A DNA stretch of 64,000 bases, from the NCBI RefSeq assembly GCF_003203515.1, contig NZ_BGNG01000006.1, forward strand, positions 1 through 64,000, given 5' to 3'. Below are positions 29,007 through 38,934 of the stretch, piece after piece. The DNA is from Glaciecola sp. KUL10. GTDB lineage: Bacteria > Pseudomonadota > Gammaproteobacteria > Enterobacterales > Alteromonadaceae. The notes under the pieces were generated by a model. The model did not search any database and was not told the DNA's origin. It saw only the letters and a program-made list of their open reading frames with translations. The position numbers and the translations under genes are program-made. Every line of letters starts with the position of its first letter. The first letter of the stretch is position 1.

Positions 29007-29825
29007 ATGAACAAAATCGGATATGGAATTTCAATATTGCTAATCGCAAAAATATCATTTTGGACAGGTGTTTATTATGCCAATCAGCAAAATGAAACAC
29101 TTGCAAATGTGGGTGTTAACAACGAGCTCGCTGTCAATAATCAATCCATAGAATCTAAACCAATAGTAATGTCTACAAGTTCAGAGTCAGCGCAAGTAAA
29201 CGCTACGGATGAAATAGCTCAGAAAGACGAGGCTGAAAATCTGGAGTTAGTTGCCCTAAAACAACAACTTGCAAGAACCGATCAAGTGTTTAAACAAATT
29301 AGCTCCGACATAGCCAAATATCAATTCAAATATGAACAAGCAAAAGCGATGCTAAAGGCTGCTGGAATCGAAGTGCCTGATGAAGAACCAATATCCCAAG
29401 AAGCGCTTGCTGAGTTGCCTGTCCCGTTTGATTCGGTCCTTACTCATGCGTCACCAAATGTCAAAAATGCGTTTAATGAACTTCATGAACAAGAACAAGA
29501 CTTCGATTGGGCAATTCAATTTGAAACGCGTGTGTCTGACTTTTTTGCGGTACATGAAAACAGTCCCTTGGTTACGCTAAGTAAAATCACATGTAAAACG
29601 AATAAATGCGAACTTTATGGTTTTCAAGATGACCCAGCCGCGCTTCAAAAGATTATGTAGGACCTAAACAAAGAAGCTTGGTTTATGGCAGTAAACACAA
29701 ACAGTATGACAGGGGACAGCTTTCCCAATCCTGAGCTGACAAGTCCGAATAACCCTGATTCTGATGATGTTGAAAAACCTCGTGCTTACTTTTATATCTT
29801 AGTTTCAATTTTGAGGGCGGAATAG
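29007..29825 (+). pseudogene. Membrane-anchored coiled-coil protein interrupted by TAG at 29658
   Basis: The first open part codes for 217 residues: a hydrophobic anchor (residues ~5-25), a Ser/Asn-rich linker, a helical stretch (LVALKQQLARTDQVFKQISS) and a C-terminal part with a CKTNKCELYG cysteine pair. It ends at TAG (29658-29660). The same frame then continues for 54 codons (DLNKEAWFMAV ... RAYFYILVSILRAE) to TAG at 29823-29825, with coding-like composition and no start of its own. The simplest reading is a nonsense mutation in a ~272-residue protein. A naturally short protein with a chance open frame is the alternative. I recognise no named family; similar small anchored proteins with a C-x4-C element occur in marine Alteromonadales. 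Confidence 0.55.
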
Positions 29826-30334
29826 AAAAATTTTTGGATTAGCAATCACTTTATCTGGAACTTTCAAAGATAGAACTGAACCAATATTGACAGTCTTTTG
29901 TGTGTGTATTTCAGACCTTCAGGCGGTTAATACGGAAATGACCGCAAATCGTGCAAAGCGGTCGCTCACGAATAAAGAACTATTCTGAAAATTTTGTAAA
30001 AATAAAGGAGAGCGCTTGAGACAAGGGGGCATCTCAGGATATTTTTATTAAGAGAGGCTTTTTAATAATTTGTAGTTTCGATTTGTAGAAGAACCCCACT
30101 ATTTTTATTTATTCAAATGCTCTCTTTTCAAAGACCTAAACTCTGCAATTTGGATGACTGGTTTATATCTAAAATGAACTCACTACCTAATGGCTCTCTT
30201 GACTAAACCGGCTAAACTGTCGGCTTATGTCTTACTGGAAATTTTCCCTCGCGACTTCGCCATGAACAAATATTGATCCTTTTTCCTTCATTCTGCCGTT
30301 AACTATAAATCAGGTTCTTCTACTATGGACACGC
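29826..30334. other. About 510 bases without a clear gene
   Basis: AT-rich, with stops in all frames. One perfect short dyad, GACCGC (29940-29945) and GCGGTC (29958-29963), lacks a T-run. The region must contain the ktrB promoter; I could not identify a riboswitch. Confidence 0.45.
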
Positions 30335-31654
30335 ATGAAACTCTTCACAAGCTATATTCAAGGAATATCTCCAATTTCGCTACTTGTTCAAGGTTATCTC
30401 TTTTACATGATAACCGGCGCTATTTTGCTCTCCTTACCTATTGCTCAAAGTGTCAATGTGTCAGGTATCGACGCTTTATTTATTTCAGCATCTGCAGTAT
30501 CAACAACAGGCCTTGTGACAATAGACCTTGGGACGAGTTTTACTTTTTGGGGAGAGTTAATAGTACTGGTATTAATTCAAATTGGTGGTATTGGCTATAT
30601 GACCTTTGGCTCATTTATCTTACTATCCTTAAAACACCGAGCACTGAATACTACTTTAAGGATCAGTAAAAAAGCGTTTTTACTCCCCAAAGGCTTTAAA
30701 GTCAGCAAATTTATAAAAAAAGTCGTTATTTTTACAATGACTGCCGAAATAATTGGGGCGATTTTCTTATACGCTTTATTTGCAAGAGCTGGTGAAGAAA
30801 ATGCCTTGTGGTTTGCTATATTTCACAGCGTCAGCGCATTTTGTACTGCCGGCTTTAGCTTGATGTCAACAAGTTTTGAAGCCTATAGCAGTGATGTTGC
30901 TATCAATCTTGTGATAGCTTCACTTTCGCTCATCGGCGCCATAGGGTTTATTGTCTTGGTCGATTTATGGGATCTAATTCGTGGCAAACACAAATATCTA
31001 CACTTTACATCAAAAGTTATTTTAAAGGTCACACTCGGATTTGTTGTTTTTGGAACAGCATTCGTCGCTTTGGCGGAGCCTTTGCTGCAGACGATGACAG
31101 TAGAGGACAAATGGTTGGCAGCATTTTTCCAAGTAATGACAGCAACAACCACCGTAGGATTTAACACAGTTCCTATCGGCTCTCTCACCCCGGCTGTTAT
31201 TTTCTTTTTATATTTTTTAATGCTTTTTGGGGCATCTCCGTCAGGTACTGGCGGCGGATTGAAATCTACTACATTTGCTGCACTTGCAGGACTAGTCAAA
31301 AGCACCCTAAAAGGAAGAGATAAAATTCGTTTAAATAAACGAGTTTTATCTCTTGAAAAATTACAAATCGCGGCAAGTAGCTTTGTCTATTATTTTTTTA
31401 TTTTACTTGTGGCGGTCGTTCTACTTCTACTACTCGAAAACGCGCCAATGCCGATCGTTCTGTTTGAAGTATTTTCTGCACTAGGCACTGTCGGGTTGAG
31501 CATGGGATTGACAGGTGAACTCAGTGAATTCGGGAAATTAATTATCATTATCTTAATGTTTATGGGACGAGTTGGTATTTTGACCTTTGGGATCGTAATA
31601 TCAACGCATGACGAAACGCGCTTAGAAGAATCAGATAATGACTTAGTTATTTAA
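30335..31654 (+). CDS. ktrB: KtrB/TrkH-type potassium channel subunit
   Basis: 439 residues with the four-fold membrane-pore-membrane layout of the Trk/Ktr family. The four pore-loop filter segments are SAVSTTGLV, SAFCTAGFS, TATTTVGFN and SALGTVGLS, each with the conserved glycine, and FGASPSGTGGGLKSTT is the signature intramembrane-loop region of the third repeat. Length and the absence of the extra N-terminal helices of TrkH favour KtrB, which forms a sodium-stimulated potassium uptake system with the cytoplasmic regulator KtrA. No ktrA lies beside it here, which is unusual; the regulator may be encoded elsewhere. Confidence 0.88.
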   Translation: MKLFTSYIQGISPISLLVQGYLFYMITGAILLSLPIAQSVNVSGIDALFISASAVSTTGLVTIDLGTSFTFWGELIVLVLIQIGGIGYMTFGSFILLSLKHRALNTTLRISKKAFLLPKGFKVSKFIKKVVIFTMTAEIIGAIFLYALFARAGEENALWFAIFHSVSAFCTAGFSLMSTSFEAYSSDVAINLVIASLSLIGAIGFIVLVDLWDLIRGKHKYLHFTSKVILKVTLGFVVFGTAFVALAEPLLQTMTVEDKWLAAFFQVMTATTTVGFNTVPIGSLTPAVIFFLYFLMLFGASPSGTGGGLKSTTFAALAGLVKSTLKGRDKIRLNKRVLSLEKLQIAASSFVYYFFILLVAVVLLLLLENAPMPIVLFEVFSALGTVGLSMGLTGELSEFGKLIIIILMFMGRVGILTFGIVISTHDETRLEESDNDLVI

Positions 31655-31798
31655 GTAAACTCTTACTTACTTCCAAAGACAGTCTTTCTCAAAGTGATAC
31701 GATAAGCTTTATCAGACATACAAGGCAATTTTATTACCTTGGTTCTATCTTCGCTTGCCCTCATTCTTGCTTGATCGAGTGTAGCCCGTACATGTGTA

Positions 31799-32683
31799 TC
31801 AAGATTTAGCTCTATATCTGCCTGCTGCACTCTGCAAAGACTGAGACAATATTTTTAACAACCTATCTTTGCCTACTTGTCGATGAGAAATTAATTTTAC
31901 TTGTCGCGCAAAGCGAGTGTTATCGATAGGGACTATATTTATATCGTTTGAGAAAACTTCTAAGCCTTTCCAAATTGGAGTAAGTGATACGCCCATTTTA
32001 TTTTTTACCATCATTGCAATAGCTTCTAATCCGTCAAGTTCACATAACGTCCTAACGGTAATACTATTCTCCAACAAAAACGAATCTGCAATAGCGCCTC
32101 CCCATGCCAAACTGTCATACTTAATATACGGCAGTTGAATAAGAGACTCAGTTATATCTAAGCTATTTGTTTTATGGCCGATAAATCCCAACCATTCGGT
32201 GTATAAGGGTTCTATCTTTAGGTATTTGGGGCACTCAAAAGGAGGATCTACTACAATAATAGCATCAAGTACTTTGTCCAATAGTTCATTATAAAGACTC
32301 GATGATGTCCCCGGCTGAATCTTAATATTCATATTAGGAGCCATGGTTGAGAGCTCATCAATAACGCTTGGTAAAATTCCAGTCAATGCTGTTGATATAG
32401 CCCCTACTCGAAGAGTACCCGACATCCCTGACTCATCTAAATCACTTTTTAAAGCTAGAGATTCGTCAACTAGATGGGTTAGCCTTGGAACAATCCGTAA
32501 ACATGCTTCGGTGGGTTTAGCTGAATGCCCTTCGCGATTTAGCAATACATAACCCAATTGATTTTCTAAAGACTTAACACGTTGGCTGACTGCAGCGGGA
32601 GTAAGCATTTGCCTTCTTGCGGCTGACGCGATTGAACCGGTTCTAATAACCTCAAGTAGGCTAGAGATAAACCTTATATCCAT
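31799..32683 (-). CDS. LysR-family transcriptional regulator
   Basis: 294 residues. The winged helix-turn-helix is at the N-terminus (FISSLLEVIRTGSIASAARR ... TPAAVSQRVKSLE), and a periplasmic-binding-protein-like effector domain starts near residue 90 (GTLRVGAIST). It is transcribed away from the VOC/hydroxyacid dehydrogenase pair with 97 bases between starts, the classical LysR arrangement, so those genes are its likely targets. A dyad immediately upstream (32688-32708) is a candidate binding site. The effector is unknown. Confidence 0.88.
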   Translation of the reverse strand: MDIRFISSLLEVIRTGSIASAARRQMLTPAAVSQRVKSLENQLGYVLLNREGHSAKPTEACLRIVPRLTHLVDESLALKSDLDESGMSGTLRVGAISTALTGILPSVIDELSTMAPNMNIKIQPGTSSSLYNELLDKVLDAIIVVDPPFECPKYLKIEPLYTEWLGFIGHKTNSLDITESLIQLPYIKYDSLAWGGAIADSFLLENSITVRTLCELDGLEAIAMMVKNKMGVSLTPIWKGLEVFSNDINIVPIDNTRFARQVKLISHRQVGKDRLLKILSQSLQSAAGRYRAKS

Positions 32684-32687
32684 AACA

Positions 32688-32708
32688 ATTTCTTACGATG
32701 AGAGAAAT
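32688..32708. promoter_or_regulatory. Candidate LysR-type binding dyad
   Basis: ATTTCT (32688-32693) and AGAAAT (32703-32708) form an inverted repeat spanning 21 bases, in keeping with the T-N11-A style of LysR sites. ATTTCTTA is repeated again about 25 bases downstream. It lies between the LysR start and the VOC gene. Confidence 0.45.
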
Positions 32709-32780
32709 GATTTTATATTATTTCTTATTGATACGGATTGCTAACATTTACTTATAGATTAGGAATAACGGAGATGTGTT

Positions 32781-33197
32781 GTGGATCTATGTGTTTTTCA
32801 TTTGGCGATAAACGTAACTGACCTATCCCTAGCAAGAGAATTTTATGGCGAATTAATCGGAGCTGAAGAGGGGAGAAGTACAGAAAACTGGGTGGACTTT
32901 AACTTCTTTGGTCATCAGCTGTCACTGCATTTAGGCACGCCCTTAGTAAGCGAACTAACTGGCAATGTCGACGATACTTTAGTTCCGATGCCTCATTTTG
33001 GGCTGGTGTTGCCTTTACCAGCGTGGAAAAGTATTGCAAGTCGGCTAACTGATGAAAAAGTTGACTTTATTCTTCCGCCTTCAGTCAGGTATAAGGGTAA
33101 AAAAAGCGAGCAATATACATTGTTTTTACTTGATCCTTTCGGGAATCCGCTAGAGCTAAAGAGTTTTAAAGATATGAATCGGTTGTTTGCATCATGA
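32781..33197 (+). CDS. VOC-superfamily protein (glyoxalase/dioxygenase fold)
   Basis: 138 residues with the paired beta-alpha-beta-beta-beta modules of the vicinal-oxygen-chelate fold: FHLAINVTDLSLAREFYGEL at the N-terminus and FLLDPFGNPLELKSFKD at the C-terminus. Probable metal ligands are the first His, the His of MPHFGLVLPL and the Glu of PLELK. The start is the GTG at 32781, since GGAG is seven bases upstream and no in-frame ATG fits. The reaction is unknown. Its stop overlaps the next gene's ATG by four bases, so the two are translationally coupled. Confidence 0.8.
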   Translation: MDLCVFHLAINVTDLSLAREFYGELIGAEEGRSTENWVDFNFFGHQLSLHLGTPLVSELTGNVDDTLVPMPHFGLVLPLPAWKSIASRLTDEKVDFILPPSVRYKGKKSEQYTLFLLDPFGNPLELKSFKDMNRLFAS

Positions 33198-34150
33198 GTA
33201 AAATTGTTTTTATTGACACCCTACCAAACACAACACGATTAAAATGGCTTCAATTACTCAGAGAAGCCTTAGGTAACGAAATCCTATTACTACCTGAGGA
33301 AATTGATGATGAAGATGTATACAAAATAGACCTTGCTATTGTTGCAAATCCACGTCCCCGAGATTTACTTCGCTATCCTAGCCTGAAAATAGTGCATAGT
33401 GTTTGGGCGGGAGTCGACAAGTTAGTCAGTGCACTCAAAAGTGAAGAACTTAGCGGGCTTAAAATTGAACTTGTTCGTCTTGTTGATCCTAAATTGTCGG
33501 TTTCCATGGCGGAGTCCGTCTTAGCGTGGACCCTATATTTACAGCGACATATGCCAGAATATGCTCATCAACAAGCCACCAAAAATTGGCGCCAGCTCCC
33601 TCATATTAACTCAGAGCAAGTACGCGTGAGTTTATTAGGCGCAGGTGAAATGGCGCTGAGATCTCTTGAATTGCTGAAAAAATTAGATTACCGATTAAGT
33701 TGCTGGTCCCGCAAACCTAAACAACTTGAAGGTGTTAACCATTTCTGCGGTATTAATGGATTAAAAACGATGTTGGCTCAGACTGATATTTTGATTAGTC
33801 TTTTACCACTTACATCGCGAACATATCAACTTTTAGACAAAAAGACATTGGCTTGGTTACCTGCGGGTGCAAAATTAATGAATTTTTCTCGAGGAGCTAT
33901 AATTAATACCACTGATTTGCTTAGGCTCATTGATAGTGGGCATATCGCGCACGCAGTTTTAGATGTTTTCGACCAAGAGCCGTTACCAAAGAGTTCAGAA
34001 TTGTGGACAAATGAAAAAGTAACAGTATTACCTCATATTTCCGCCCCCACTAATAAAGAAACCGCTGTTAGAATAGTTGCAGATTCAATCATCGCGTACC
34101 GAACCAAGGGAGTTCTGCCCAAATGTTTAGATTTGAATTTGGAATATTGA
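33194..34150 (+). CDS. D-2-hydroxyacid dehydrogenase (GhrA-like)
   Basis: 318 residues of the NAD(P)-dependent D-isomer 2-hydroxyacid dehydrogenase family, which reduce 2-keto acids such as glyoxylate or hydroxypyruvate. The dinucleotide-binding motif is VSLLGAGEMALRSLELL, and catalytic residues are expected in MNFSRGAIINTTDLL (Arg), DVFDQEPLP (Glu) and LPHISAPT (His). The shape and length are closest to glyoxylate/hydroxypyruvate reductase A, but substrate is not certain. It is coupled to the VOC gene through an ATGA overlap and probably controlled by the divergent LysR. Confidence 0.82.
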   Translation: MSKIVFIDTLPNTTRLKWLQLLREALGNEILLLPEEIDDEDVYKIDLAIVANPRPRDLLRYPSLKIVHSVWAGVDKLVSALKSEELSGLKIELVRLVDPKLSVSMAESVLAWTLYLQRHMPEYAHQQATKNWRQLPHINSEQVRVSLLGAGEMALRSLELLKKLDYRLSCWSRKPKQLEGVNHFCGINGLKTMLAQTDILISLLPLTSRTYQLLDKKTLAWLPAGAKLMNFSRGAIINTTDLLRLIDSGHIAHAVLDVFDQEPLPKSSELWTNEKVTVLPHISAPTNKETAVRIVADSIIAYRTKGVLPKCLDLNLEY

Positions 34151-34547
34151 ACCGTACATAGGATTCAATCTGCCTCGGGTATATCTTTTTTTGACATATA
34201 CGACTGCAAGCCGTATTCATACATAGCTCCCGAGTGCCCTTTTTCAGCAAGCTGCTTAAATAATTTTTCAGCGTCCAAATTTTGAAGTTCGCTGTCAAAG
34301 TTCTTTTAGTGATTTTTATTGATTGATTTATAGATATTAATTTTATTTAAAAACAATTAATTAGCTTGTTTATATGTAAATAGTATTTCATATGTGATTA
34401 AAAATGAAAAAAAAGATCAATTATGAGTGAATATGTAAATAGTTTGTAATAAAGTAGTAACGGCGCTGATCATGCAGTACGAGATTTTTTGTGTTGTTTC
34501 AGCACTGAACCATTTTTAAACATAACTATAAAAGAGCATTAAAACTT
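34151..34547. other. About 400-base AT-rich region before the lyase
   Basis: No gene supported. It is strongly AT-rich, especially 34310-34450, and must hold the promoter of the BNR_4 lyase. A single TGTGA at about 34393 lacks the second half of a CRP site, so no regulator is named. Confidence 0.4.
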
Positions 34548-37500
34548 ATGACTGCCCAAAAATCTAAGTACTTTAATCGCATCATGACAATGAATACGCT
34601 GTTATTTTCATTATTAACAGTAGGCTTTTCACAAGCCTACGCCGATGTCGTGCTTGAAAAACAAGTCAAGATAACTGATGACGGACTTCATTTTGATGGT
34701 AAAGACCTGAATCACGGAAATATTGACAGTGCTGATCCAGGCGAAAAATATGATTTCTTTTTTGGACCGAATATCTCGGCTCATGGTGATGCTGTAAAAA
34801 CATACAAGCATTATGTTTTTATGACTTGGTATAAAGGAGGTAAGTCAGAAAGGAATGTCATGTTGTCACGCTACAATACGCAGACTCAGACAATTGCTAC
34901 GATTGAGTTTCCTCATCGTCATACAGGTTTTAGAGGTAATCCATTAATTGGAGAGTCACACAATACTATTGGGCTTGCGGTTAGTCCAAATAATGGCACC
35001 ATTCACATGGTCTATGATCTGCATGCTTATGATGACAATAATCACGATGGCAAATTTAAAGACGACTTTTTTCGATATTCTTTTAGTGTTGAGAATGCCG
35101 CGGATCTTCCAGACGACCAATTCACCCTCGACAAATTTGTAAAAGACACAAGCAGTATTAGTCAAGGTCCTGATGATTATAAGCACATCAGTATGACGGG
35201 TGATATAGCTGATAAGAGTAACTTTGCGCGACTTACTTATCCCAAGTTTTTTACTACAACTGACGGAACACTATTGTTGTACATGCGCCTGGGTGGCAAC
35301 AACAATGGAGCTTATGTATTCAATCGTTATGACGAAGAGACGCAGACATGGTCAAAATTTACTAAGTTTAATGAAAATAACCAAAAAAACTTTGGTAACC
35401 CATATAACTGGGGCCTTTATGGGAACATGAAATATGTAAATGGTAAATTACGTGTTGGCTTTCAGCAACGCAGTAGCGACAACAATGATAGATACCAATA
35501 TCAAAACGGTGTTTATTATGCCTACTCTGATCACCCAGAGGGGTTTGGTGATTGGAAAAATCATAAAGATGACGAAATCACATATCCACTCGTCAATTCT
35601 GATGAGATAAAAGTGTTGGAGCCCGGTGATTATATTTCTCATCAAGAGGCTAACTCGGTCTATATAGTCGGTAGTTTTGACTGGACGGTGACTAAAAAAG
35701 GTGATGTTCACTTTATTAGCAAAGTACGTTCGACTAATCGCAGCCGCCCTGATTATGAAGAGGAGTATTTGCATTCCTATAAACCTGCAGGGGCGGATGA
35801 GTTCATTACTACCACCGACTTTACCGGTGCAAGCCAAATCTATACAGCTGGAGACAATATATACATTGTTGGTCTTAAAAATGGACGTCCATATGTAGAG
35901 AGAGCCAAAGGCGGTACAAATGATTTTGTTCGCGTTTATGAGGCAACATCAGGCCCTGTGTTTGATCACGGTACTTTGTATATAAAAGATGGAAAAGTCT
36001 ATTACTACCTAATGGAAAAAACATCCGGAAATGCAATGCCGCTTTATTTACAAATCATTGATTTAGATTTGGAAAGTGAAGCTAACGCGCCTCAAGTAGC
36101 GTTTCCTTCAACTTCGTTAACAGTGGAGCAGGGATATGAACAGCTATCTCTTGGTATCGATGCAACAAGCTCTATTGAAGGCAGAACTATAGAATCCGTC
36201 ACCCTTTACTTAAACGATGAGCTAGTAAGAACAGATACAACCGTGCCTTATCTTTTTGGTCATGCTTCTAAACCTCACGAGACAGGGGCGATGGGCTGGA
36301 AAGATGAGCATGAACCCAACCCAAATCCATTAGGTCCAGGCGAGCATATTTTTAAAGCCGTTGCGGTAGATAGTGAGGGTGATACGGGGCTAGCAACGAT
36401 GCGTTTAACGGTGCAGTCAAATGCGCCAATGGTTTCGTTTCCAACACAGTTAATTGAAGTTGATGAAGGATATGAAAAATTAAGTGTTTCGGTTGACGCC
36501 TCTAGCTCAGTCGAGGGAAGAACTATTGAATCGGTCACACTTTTTATTAATGGCGAAGAGGTAAGAACTGATACAACTATCCCATATTTATGGGGCCATG
36601 GTTCAAAACCGCACGAAACTGGCGCAATGGGGTGGCGTGAGGATCATGCTCCAAACCCAAATCCATTTTTAGCTGGCGAATATGTATTTACTGCCATAGC
36701 GACTGATAGTCAAGGCGAACAAAGCGAAACAAGCATGACCCTTATTGTAAATGGAGAAGCAACACCGCCTATTGTTACTTGGCCAAATGAAGTCGTAACG
36801 GTTACCGAAGGTTATAAGCGTCTTGGCATAACGATAGAAGCAGAAGCTTCTTCTGAAAATGCGACTATCGAATCTGTCACTCTATATAGAAATGATGAGT
36901 TAGTTCGTGTTGATACAAAGTACAAGTGGAACTTTGGTCACTCTTTTGCTCCTTATGAATTTGGTGCGATGGGTTGGTTAGAAACTCATGAACCGAACCC
37001 TTCACCACTGCTTGCAGGCACTCACACCTTTAAGGTCGTTGCTAAAGATAGCACGGGCCTTGAGGGAGAAGCTTTTATGACTCTGATTGTGTTGCCGCCT
37101 GCTGGTCCTTCAATTAGCTTTGATGAGCCAGATATTGAGCTAATGACAGGTTATGAATCCTTATCTGTATCAACCTATGTGGCTACTGTTAACGAAAGTG
37201 TAGACATTATCAGTGTTGCTTTATTTATTGATGATGTCTTAGTACGGGAAAACCTAGAGGCTCCTTACGTATGGGGAGATGCAAATCATCCTAACGAATT
37301 ATTGTCTCTTGAAGTTGGTAGTTATGAATTCAAAGCGATTGCAAGAGATACCAATGACCAAGTGAGCGAGGTAAGTTTACTAGTAAGTATTACCTTATTT
37401 GGTGACTTTGATGGAGACAACGATGTCGATCGCACTGATGTTAGAGCTTTTTCATCGGCAATTCGAAGCGGTGAAGCCTTAGATCAGCGCTATGATTTTA

Positions 37501-37577
37501 ATGAAGATGGCGTCGTCGATAGAAGTGATACGCGTGGTTTAACTAAAATATGTTCACGTCCGCGTTGTGCATCATAA
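34548..37577 (+). CDS. BNR_4 polysaccharide lyase (ulvan lyase PL24/PL25-like) with Ig repeats and dockerin-like end
   Basis: Signal peptide to about residue 32 (AYA-D). Residues ~35-505 are a BNR_4 seven-bladed propeller. Histidines ~138 (IGESHNTIG) and ~159 (VYDLHAYD), Tyr ~231 (LTYPKFF) and Arg ~247 (LYMRLGG) lie in conserved contexts; the 21- and 16-residue spacings match, as I recall them, the catalytic sets of PL24/PL25 ulvan lyases. Residues ~515-950 are four Ig-like repeats, three with nearly identical PHETGAMGW-type insertions. Residues ~952-1000 are a dockerin-like pair of calcium loops ([28 protein letters not shown]), ending CSRPRCAS. It would cleave a uronate-rich sulfated polymer outside the cell; ulvan is inferred. 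The cohesin-like gene starts 19 bases downstream. Confidence 0.8.
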   Translation: MTAQKSKYFNRIMTMNTLLFSLLTVGFSQAYADVVLEKQVKITDDGLHFDGKDLNHGNIDSADPGEKYDFFFGPNISAHGDAVKTYKHYVFMTWYKGGKSERNVMLSRYNTQTQTIATIEFPHRHTGFRGNPLIGESHNTIGLAVSPNNGTIHMVYDLHAYDDNNHDGKFKDDFFRYSFSVENAADLPDDQFTLDKFVKDTSSISQGPDDYKHISMTGDIADKSNFARLTYPKFFTTTDGTLLLYMRLGGNNNGAYVFNRYDEETQTWSKFTKFNENNQKNFGNPYNWGLYGNMKYVNGKLRVGFQQRSSDNNDRYQYQNGVYYAYSDHPEGFGDWKNHKDDEITYPLVNSDEIKVLEPGDYISHQEANSVYIVGSFDWTVTKKGDVHFISKVRSTNRSRPDYEEEYLHSYKPAGADEFITTTDFTGASQIYTAGDNIYIVGLKNGRPYVERAKGGTNDFVRVYEATSGPVFDHGTLYIKDGKVYYYLMEKTSGNAMPLYLQIIDLDLESEANAPQVAFPSTSLTVEQGYEQLSLGIDATSSIEGRTIESVTLYLNDELVRTDTTVPYLFGHASKPHETGAMGWKDEHEPNPNPLGPGEHIFKAVAVDSEGDTGLATMRLTVQSNAPMVSFPTQLIEVDEGYEKLSVSVDASSSVEGRTIESVTLFINGEEVRTDTTIPYLWGHGSKPHETGAMGWREDHAPNPNPFLAGEYVFTAIATDSQGEQSETSMTLIVNGEATPPIVTWPNEVVTVTEGYKRLGITIEAEASSENATIESVTLYRNDELVRVDTKYKWNFGHSFAPYEFGAMGWLETHEPNPSPLLAGTHTFKVVAKDSTGLEGEAFMTLIVLPPAGPSISFDEPDIELMTGYESLSVSTYVATVNESVDIISVALFIDDVLVRENLEAPYVWGDANHPNELLSLEVGSYEFKAIARDTNDQVSEVSLLVSITLFGDFDGDNDVDRTDVRAFSSAIRSGEALDQRYDFNEDGVVDRSDTRGLTKICSRPRCAS

Positions 37578-37595
37578 GTAAAGGAAAAATAGAAA

Positions 37596-38135
37596 ATGAA
37601 AATTAAAATGATGGCTATGATGTTTGCGCTTTTGTCGGTCTTTACTGCTCGAGCGGAGCTTATTAGTTTTGAACCCGACCAGAGCACCTATAATACGGGC
37701 AGCTTAATCACCGTTGACGTCTTTATTAATGATGCAAATCCTGATATCGATTTTATTTCCTTTGAATATATTTTTGCAGAACCTTTGTTTAGTTTTGATA
37801 GTTTCTTGTTTGAGACAATCATAGAAGACTCATTTGATCAGATTGATTACTTTGATGCATACATTGAAAATGATGTTTTTATTATTGAGCTAGGTTTTTT
37901 ATTAGATTGGAGTAAAGTACTGGGTACCTCTTTTAAAATAGGGCAAGCGTTTTTTGTTGCTGAACAAGATGATGTGAGCTTTTCATTAACGGAAGATGTG
38001 TCTATTGTTGAAGATAGCGATGGGAATCCTATCCAAGCAACAATTGTGACTAATGTGTCATCTCCATCCACAGCTTTTTTATTTGCTGCTATGCTATTTG
38101 TGATCACATTGACTCGTCGTTTCGCATTTAGATAG
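37596..38135 (+). CDS. Cohesin-like domain protein with PEP-CTERM-type sorting tail
   Basis: 179 residues. Signal peptide (cleavage near ARA-E), then a domain opening with FEPDQSTYNTGSLITVDVFI and IDFISFEYIFAEPLFSFDS, the strand pattern of cohesin-type domains (a G-x-x-x-x-V-D-V strand, then F-x-F-x-Y/F). The C-terminus SSPSTAFLF, a hydrophobic helix and RRFAFR make a PEP-CTERM-like exosortase signal (S-P-S in place of P-E-P, as often in Alteromonadales). It follows the dockerin-bearing lyase by 19 bases, so the pair may hold the enzyme at the cell surface or matrix; that interaction is inferred. A strong terminator follows. Confidence 0.65.
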   Translation: MKIKMMAMMFALLSVFTARAELISFEPDQSTYNTGSLITVDVFINDANPDIDFISFEYIFAEPLFSFDSFLFETIIEDSFDQIDYFDAYIENDVFIIELGFLLDWSKVLGTSFKIGQAFFVAEQDDVSFSLTEDVSIVEDSDGNPIQATIVTNVSSPSTAFLFAAMLFVITLTRRFAFR

Positions 38136-38163
38136 CAAAGCGCTGGGCTTGAACAAAACCAAG

Positions 38164-38191
38164 ACTCGCTCACCATATGAGCGAGTTTTTT
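38164..38191 (+). terminator. Terminator of the lyase operon
   Basis: ACTCGCTC (38164-38171) pairs perfectly with GAGCGAGT (38179-38186) around a seven-base loop, followed by a run of six T. It ends the lyase/cohesin-like unit. Confidence 0.85.
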
Positions 38192-38235
38192 GCTGTTGGG
38201 AGAAGGTTTTAGCTCTTTTGCTAACTCTTGAGCTT

Positions 38236-38934
38236 TTACTTCGCCTTGCGAAGACGAATAAGGGCAACCAAACCTAGCGAGAATAGCGCAATTGATGTCG
38301 GCGCTGAAATTTCAGCTGTGTTTCGAACAAGCAAGGTACTCATATCTGCATTACCAAAACTTAGGAAACCGGAAGCAATGATTCGACCATCTAACGTCAT
38401 AAGGTCGTTCACAACTGTTCCGTCATTTGCCAAATCAACGAAATCTCGGATAAAAACGGCACTAATGCCGTTCTCGGTTTCATATAAACCTTGCGAGGTA
38501 AAAGTGTTAAACCCCGACCACTCGTTATACACATTGTACCCTATCGCCTCAAAAACAGCTTCCCACACACTGTCGTCACCATTTTCTATATCGGAGTTGG
38601 CAGAAAAGGCATCGATTGTTCCCTCGCCTCTAAACTCATCATTCTCTTCGACAAAGTCTGGTGCTGTTGTACCCGAATAAACGAGGTTAAATGACATGGC
38701 AATTACTTCATCTACCCTAGGCAAACGCCAGCCAAAAAATGCACCACCAGCGCCTAACTCAGCAAGCACATCGCTGAACGTCATATTGTTGGTTTGACCA
38801 AAATCAATCCACGCTAGCTCTGTCTCTGTGTCATAGAATGAATTGTCAATGGTATCGTCATAATCGATAATGGTAGCATTGCTGCTAAACGCCATTGCAC
38901 CCAAAGCAAAGGCTAAACTTCTTAAAATTCGCAT
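38236..38934 (-). CDS. PEP-CTERM sorted exported protein
   Basis: 232 residues with a signal peptide (cleavage near SNA-T) and a typical tail: ISAPTSIALFSLGLVALI followed by RLRKAK, an exosortase-type signal. The exported part has ELAWIDFGQTNNMTFSDVL and GGAFFGWRLPRVDEVIAM, a pattern common in a family of PEP-CTERM proteins with a 'tGLeWLDl...GWRyAT' consensus. Function unknown; surface or exopolysaccharide association is inferred from the sorting signal. It converges on the lyase operon. Confidence 0.75.
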   Translation of the reverse strand: MRILRSLAFALGAMAFSSNATIIDYDDTIDNSFYDTETELAWIDFGQTNNMTFSDVLAELGAGGAFFGWRLPRVDEVIAMSFNLVYSGTTAPDFVEENDEFRGEGTIDAFSANSDIENGDDSVWEAVFEAIGYNVYNEWSGFNTFTSQGLYETENGISAVFIRDFVDLANDGTVVNDLMTLDGRIIASGFLSFGNADMSTLLVRNTAEISAPTSIALFSLGLVALIRLRKAK

